The position numbers were made by a program, and so were the translations under genes. From assembly GCA_028701165.1 (NCBI GenBank), contig JAQVRG010000077.1, positions 1 to 7,098 on the forward strand: DNA of 7,098 bases, given 5' to 3'. Source of the stretch: Eubacteriales bacterium (GTDB lineage: Bacteria; Bacillota; Clostridia; Christensenellales; CAG-138). Shown here piece by piece: positions 6,480 through 7,098 of this stretch. How positions within the stretch are numbered: position 1 is the stretch's first letter; each line of letters starts with the position of its first letter. The notes under the pieces are model-generated. The model was not told where the DNA came from and ran no database searches. It worked only from the letters and a program-made list of their open reading frames with translations.

Positions 6480-7098
6480 TTATTTCACCCTTCCATAACG
6501 CCTGTCCCGCGACGCGTAGTCCCGAAGCGCGTCCCGATACGCTTCGTCAGAAAAATCCGGCCAGTACCGATCCGTAAAGTAAAGCTCCGCATAGGCGCAT
6601 TGCAGCAGCAGAAAATTGGACAGCCGCAGCTCGCCGCTGGTGCGTATCAGCAAATCCACGTCCGGCTGGTCATGCGTATACAAACGCTGCATCAGCGCAG
6701 GCTCGTCGATAGCCGCAGGCGTAATCGCGCCCTGCTGCACCGCTTCCGCAAGCAGGCGCGCCGCGCGCACGATCTCGCTGCGGCTGCCGTAATTGAAGGC
6801 GATGTTGAGCTGCAAGCCGGTATTCGCCGCCGTCCGCGCCTGCGCGGCCTCCAAAATAGCGCGCACGCTCTGCGACACGTCCGAAAGGGAGCCCAATATG
6901 CGGATACGGACGCGGTTTGCGTCCAGTTCGTCGATCTCCTTGGAGAAGAACTCGCGCAGAAGCCCCATCAATACGTCCACCTCCGCCTGCGGGCGCTGCC
7001 AGTTTTCCGTGGAAAACGCGAAGATGGAAAGCACCTCGACGCCCAGATCGCTGGAGGTGCGGATGATACCCCTAAGGCGCTCCGTGCCCGCGCGGTGC
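6480..7098 (-). CDS. uppS: Undecaprenyl diphosphate synthase (isoprenyl transferase), 5' end missing
   Basis: A cis-prenyltransferase that adds isopentenyl diphosphate units to farnesyl diphosphate, giving undecaprenyl diphosphate, the lipid carrier for peptidoglycan and other wall polymers. The reading frame is open to the window edge at 7098 and starts mid-protein with HRAG, a conserved element of the family. It continues with FAFSTENW, FNYGSRSEI and the C-terminal block LLIRTSGELRLSNFLL followed by AYAELYF and WPDF, all hallmarks of the UppS fold. About 205 residues are present. The N-terminal part, which carries the catalytic Asp in the DGNGRWA motif, lies outside the window, so activity cannot be fully judged. 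The GTG at 7034 is an internal valine, not the start: conserved sequence continues upstream of it. The gene ends with TAA two bases before cdsA, consistent with cotranscription. Family assignment is very secure. Confidence 0.96.
   Translation of the reverse strand, partial: HRAGTERLRGIIRTSSDLGVEVLSIFAFSTENWQRPQAEVDVLMGLLREFFSKEIDELDANRVRIRILGSLSDVSQSVRAILEAAQARTAANTGLQLNIAFNYGSRSEIVRAARLLAEAVQQGAITPAAIDEPALMQRLYTHDQPDVDLLIRTSGELRLSNFLLLQCAYAELYFTDRYWPDFSDEAYRDALRDYASRDRRYGRVK

Noticed and set aside
7032..7034. GTG as the start of uppS
   Set aside because: Conserved UppS sequence, including HRAG, continues in frame upstream to the window edge, so this codon is an internal valine.

Overview
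The window is a GC-rich stretch of bacterial chromosome read entirely from the minus strand. It holds six tightly packed genes in the order uppS (5' end cut off) - cdsA - dxr - rseP - ispG - polC (3' part cut off). Transcription runs from high to low coordinates. The Gram-positive-type replicative polymerase PolC and the gene order uppS-cdsA-dxr-rseP-ispG-polC point to a high-GC member of the Clostridia/Firmicutes. B. subtilis has a similar cluster with proS where ispG sits here. The sequence does not allow a genus to be named.

Layout: 7098-6480 is most of undecaprenyl diphosphate synthase. 6477-5674 is CDP-diglyceride synthase. 5659-4520 is DXP reductoisomerase. 4516-3494 is a site-2 zinc metalloprotease with a TTG start. 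3497-2442 is the [4Fe-4S] enzyme IspG. 2461-1 is the first 820 residues of PolC, ending just before the polymerase catalytic core. Gaps between genes are 2, 14 and 3 bases, followed by overlaps of 4 and 20 bases. There is no room for internal promoters or terminators and none were seen, so this looks like one operon with coupled translation. No RNA genes, mobile elements, CRISPR arrays or notable repeats were found.

How the genes fit together: Dxr and IspG are two steps of the MEP pathway that makes isoprenoid precursors. UppS polymerises those precursors into the undecaprenyl carrier used for cell-wall synthesis. CdsA makes CDP-diacylglycerol for phospholipids. RseP/RasP cuts membrane proteins within the bilayer. 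PolC replicates the chromosome. The operon therefore joins envelope-building supply to DNA replication.

The main surprise is inside PolC. The DnaQ-like 3'-5' proofreading exonuclease domain inserted in the PHP domain can still be aligned to the family, but every DEDDh catalytic residue I can place has been replaced. The surrounding PHP metal-binding residues all appear intact. This suggests a replicative polymerase whose built-in proofreading exonuclease is dead, with proofreading either lost or supplied by something else, possibly the PHP domain or a separate protein.
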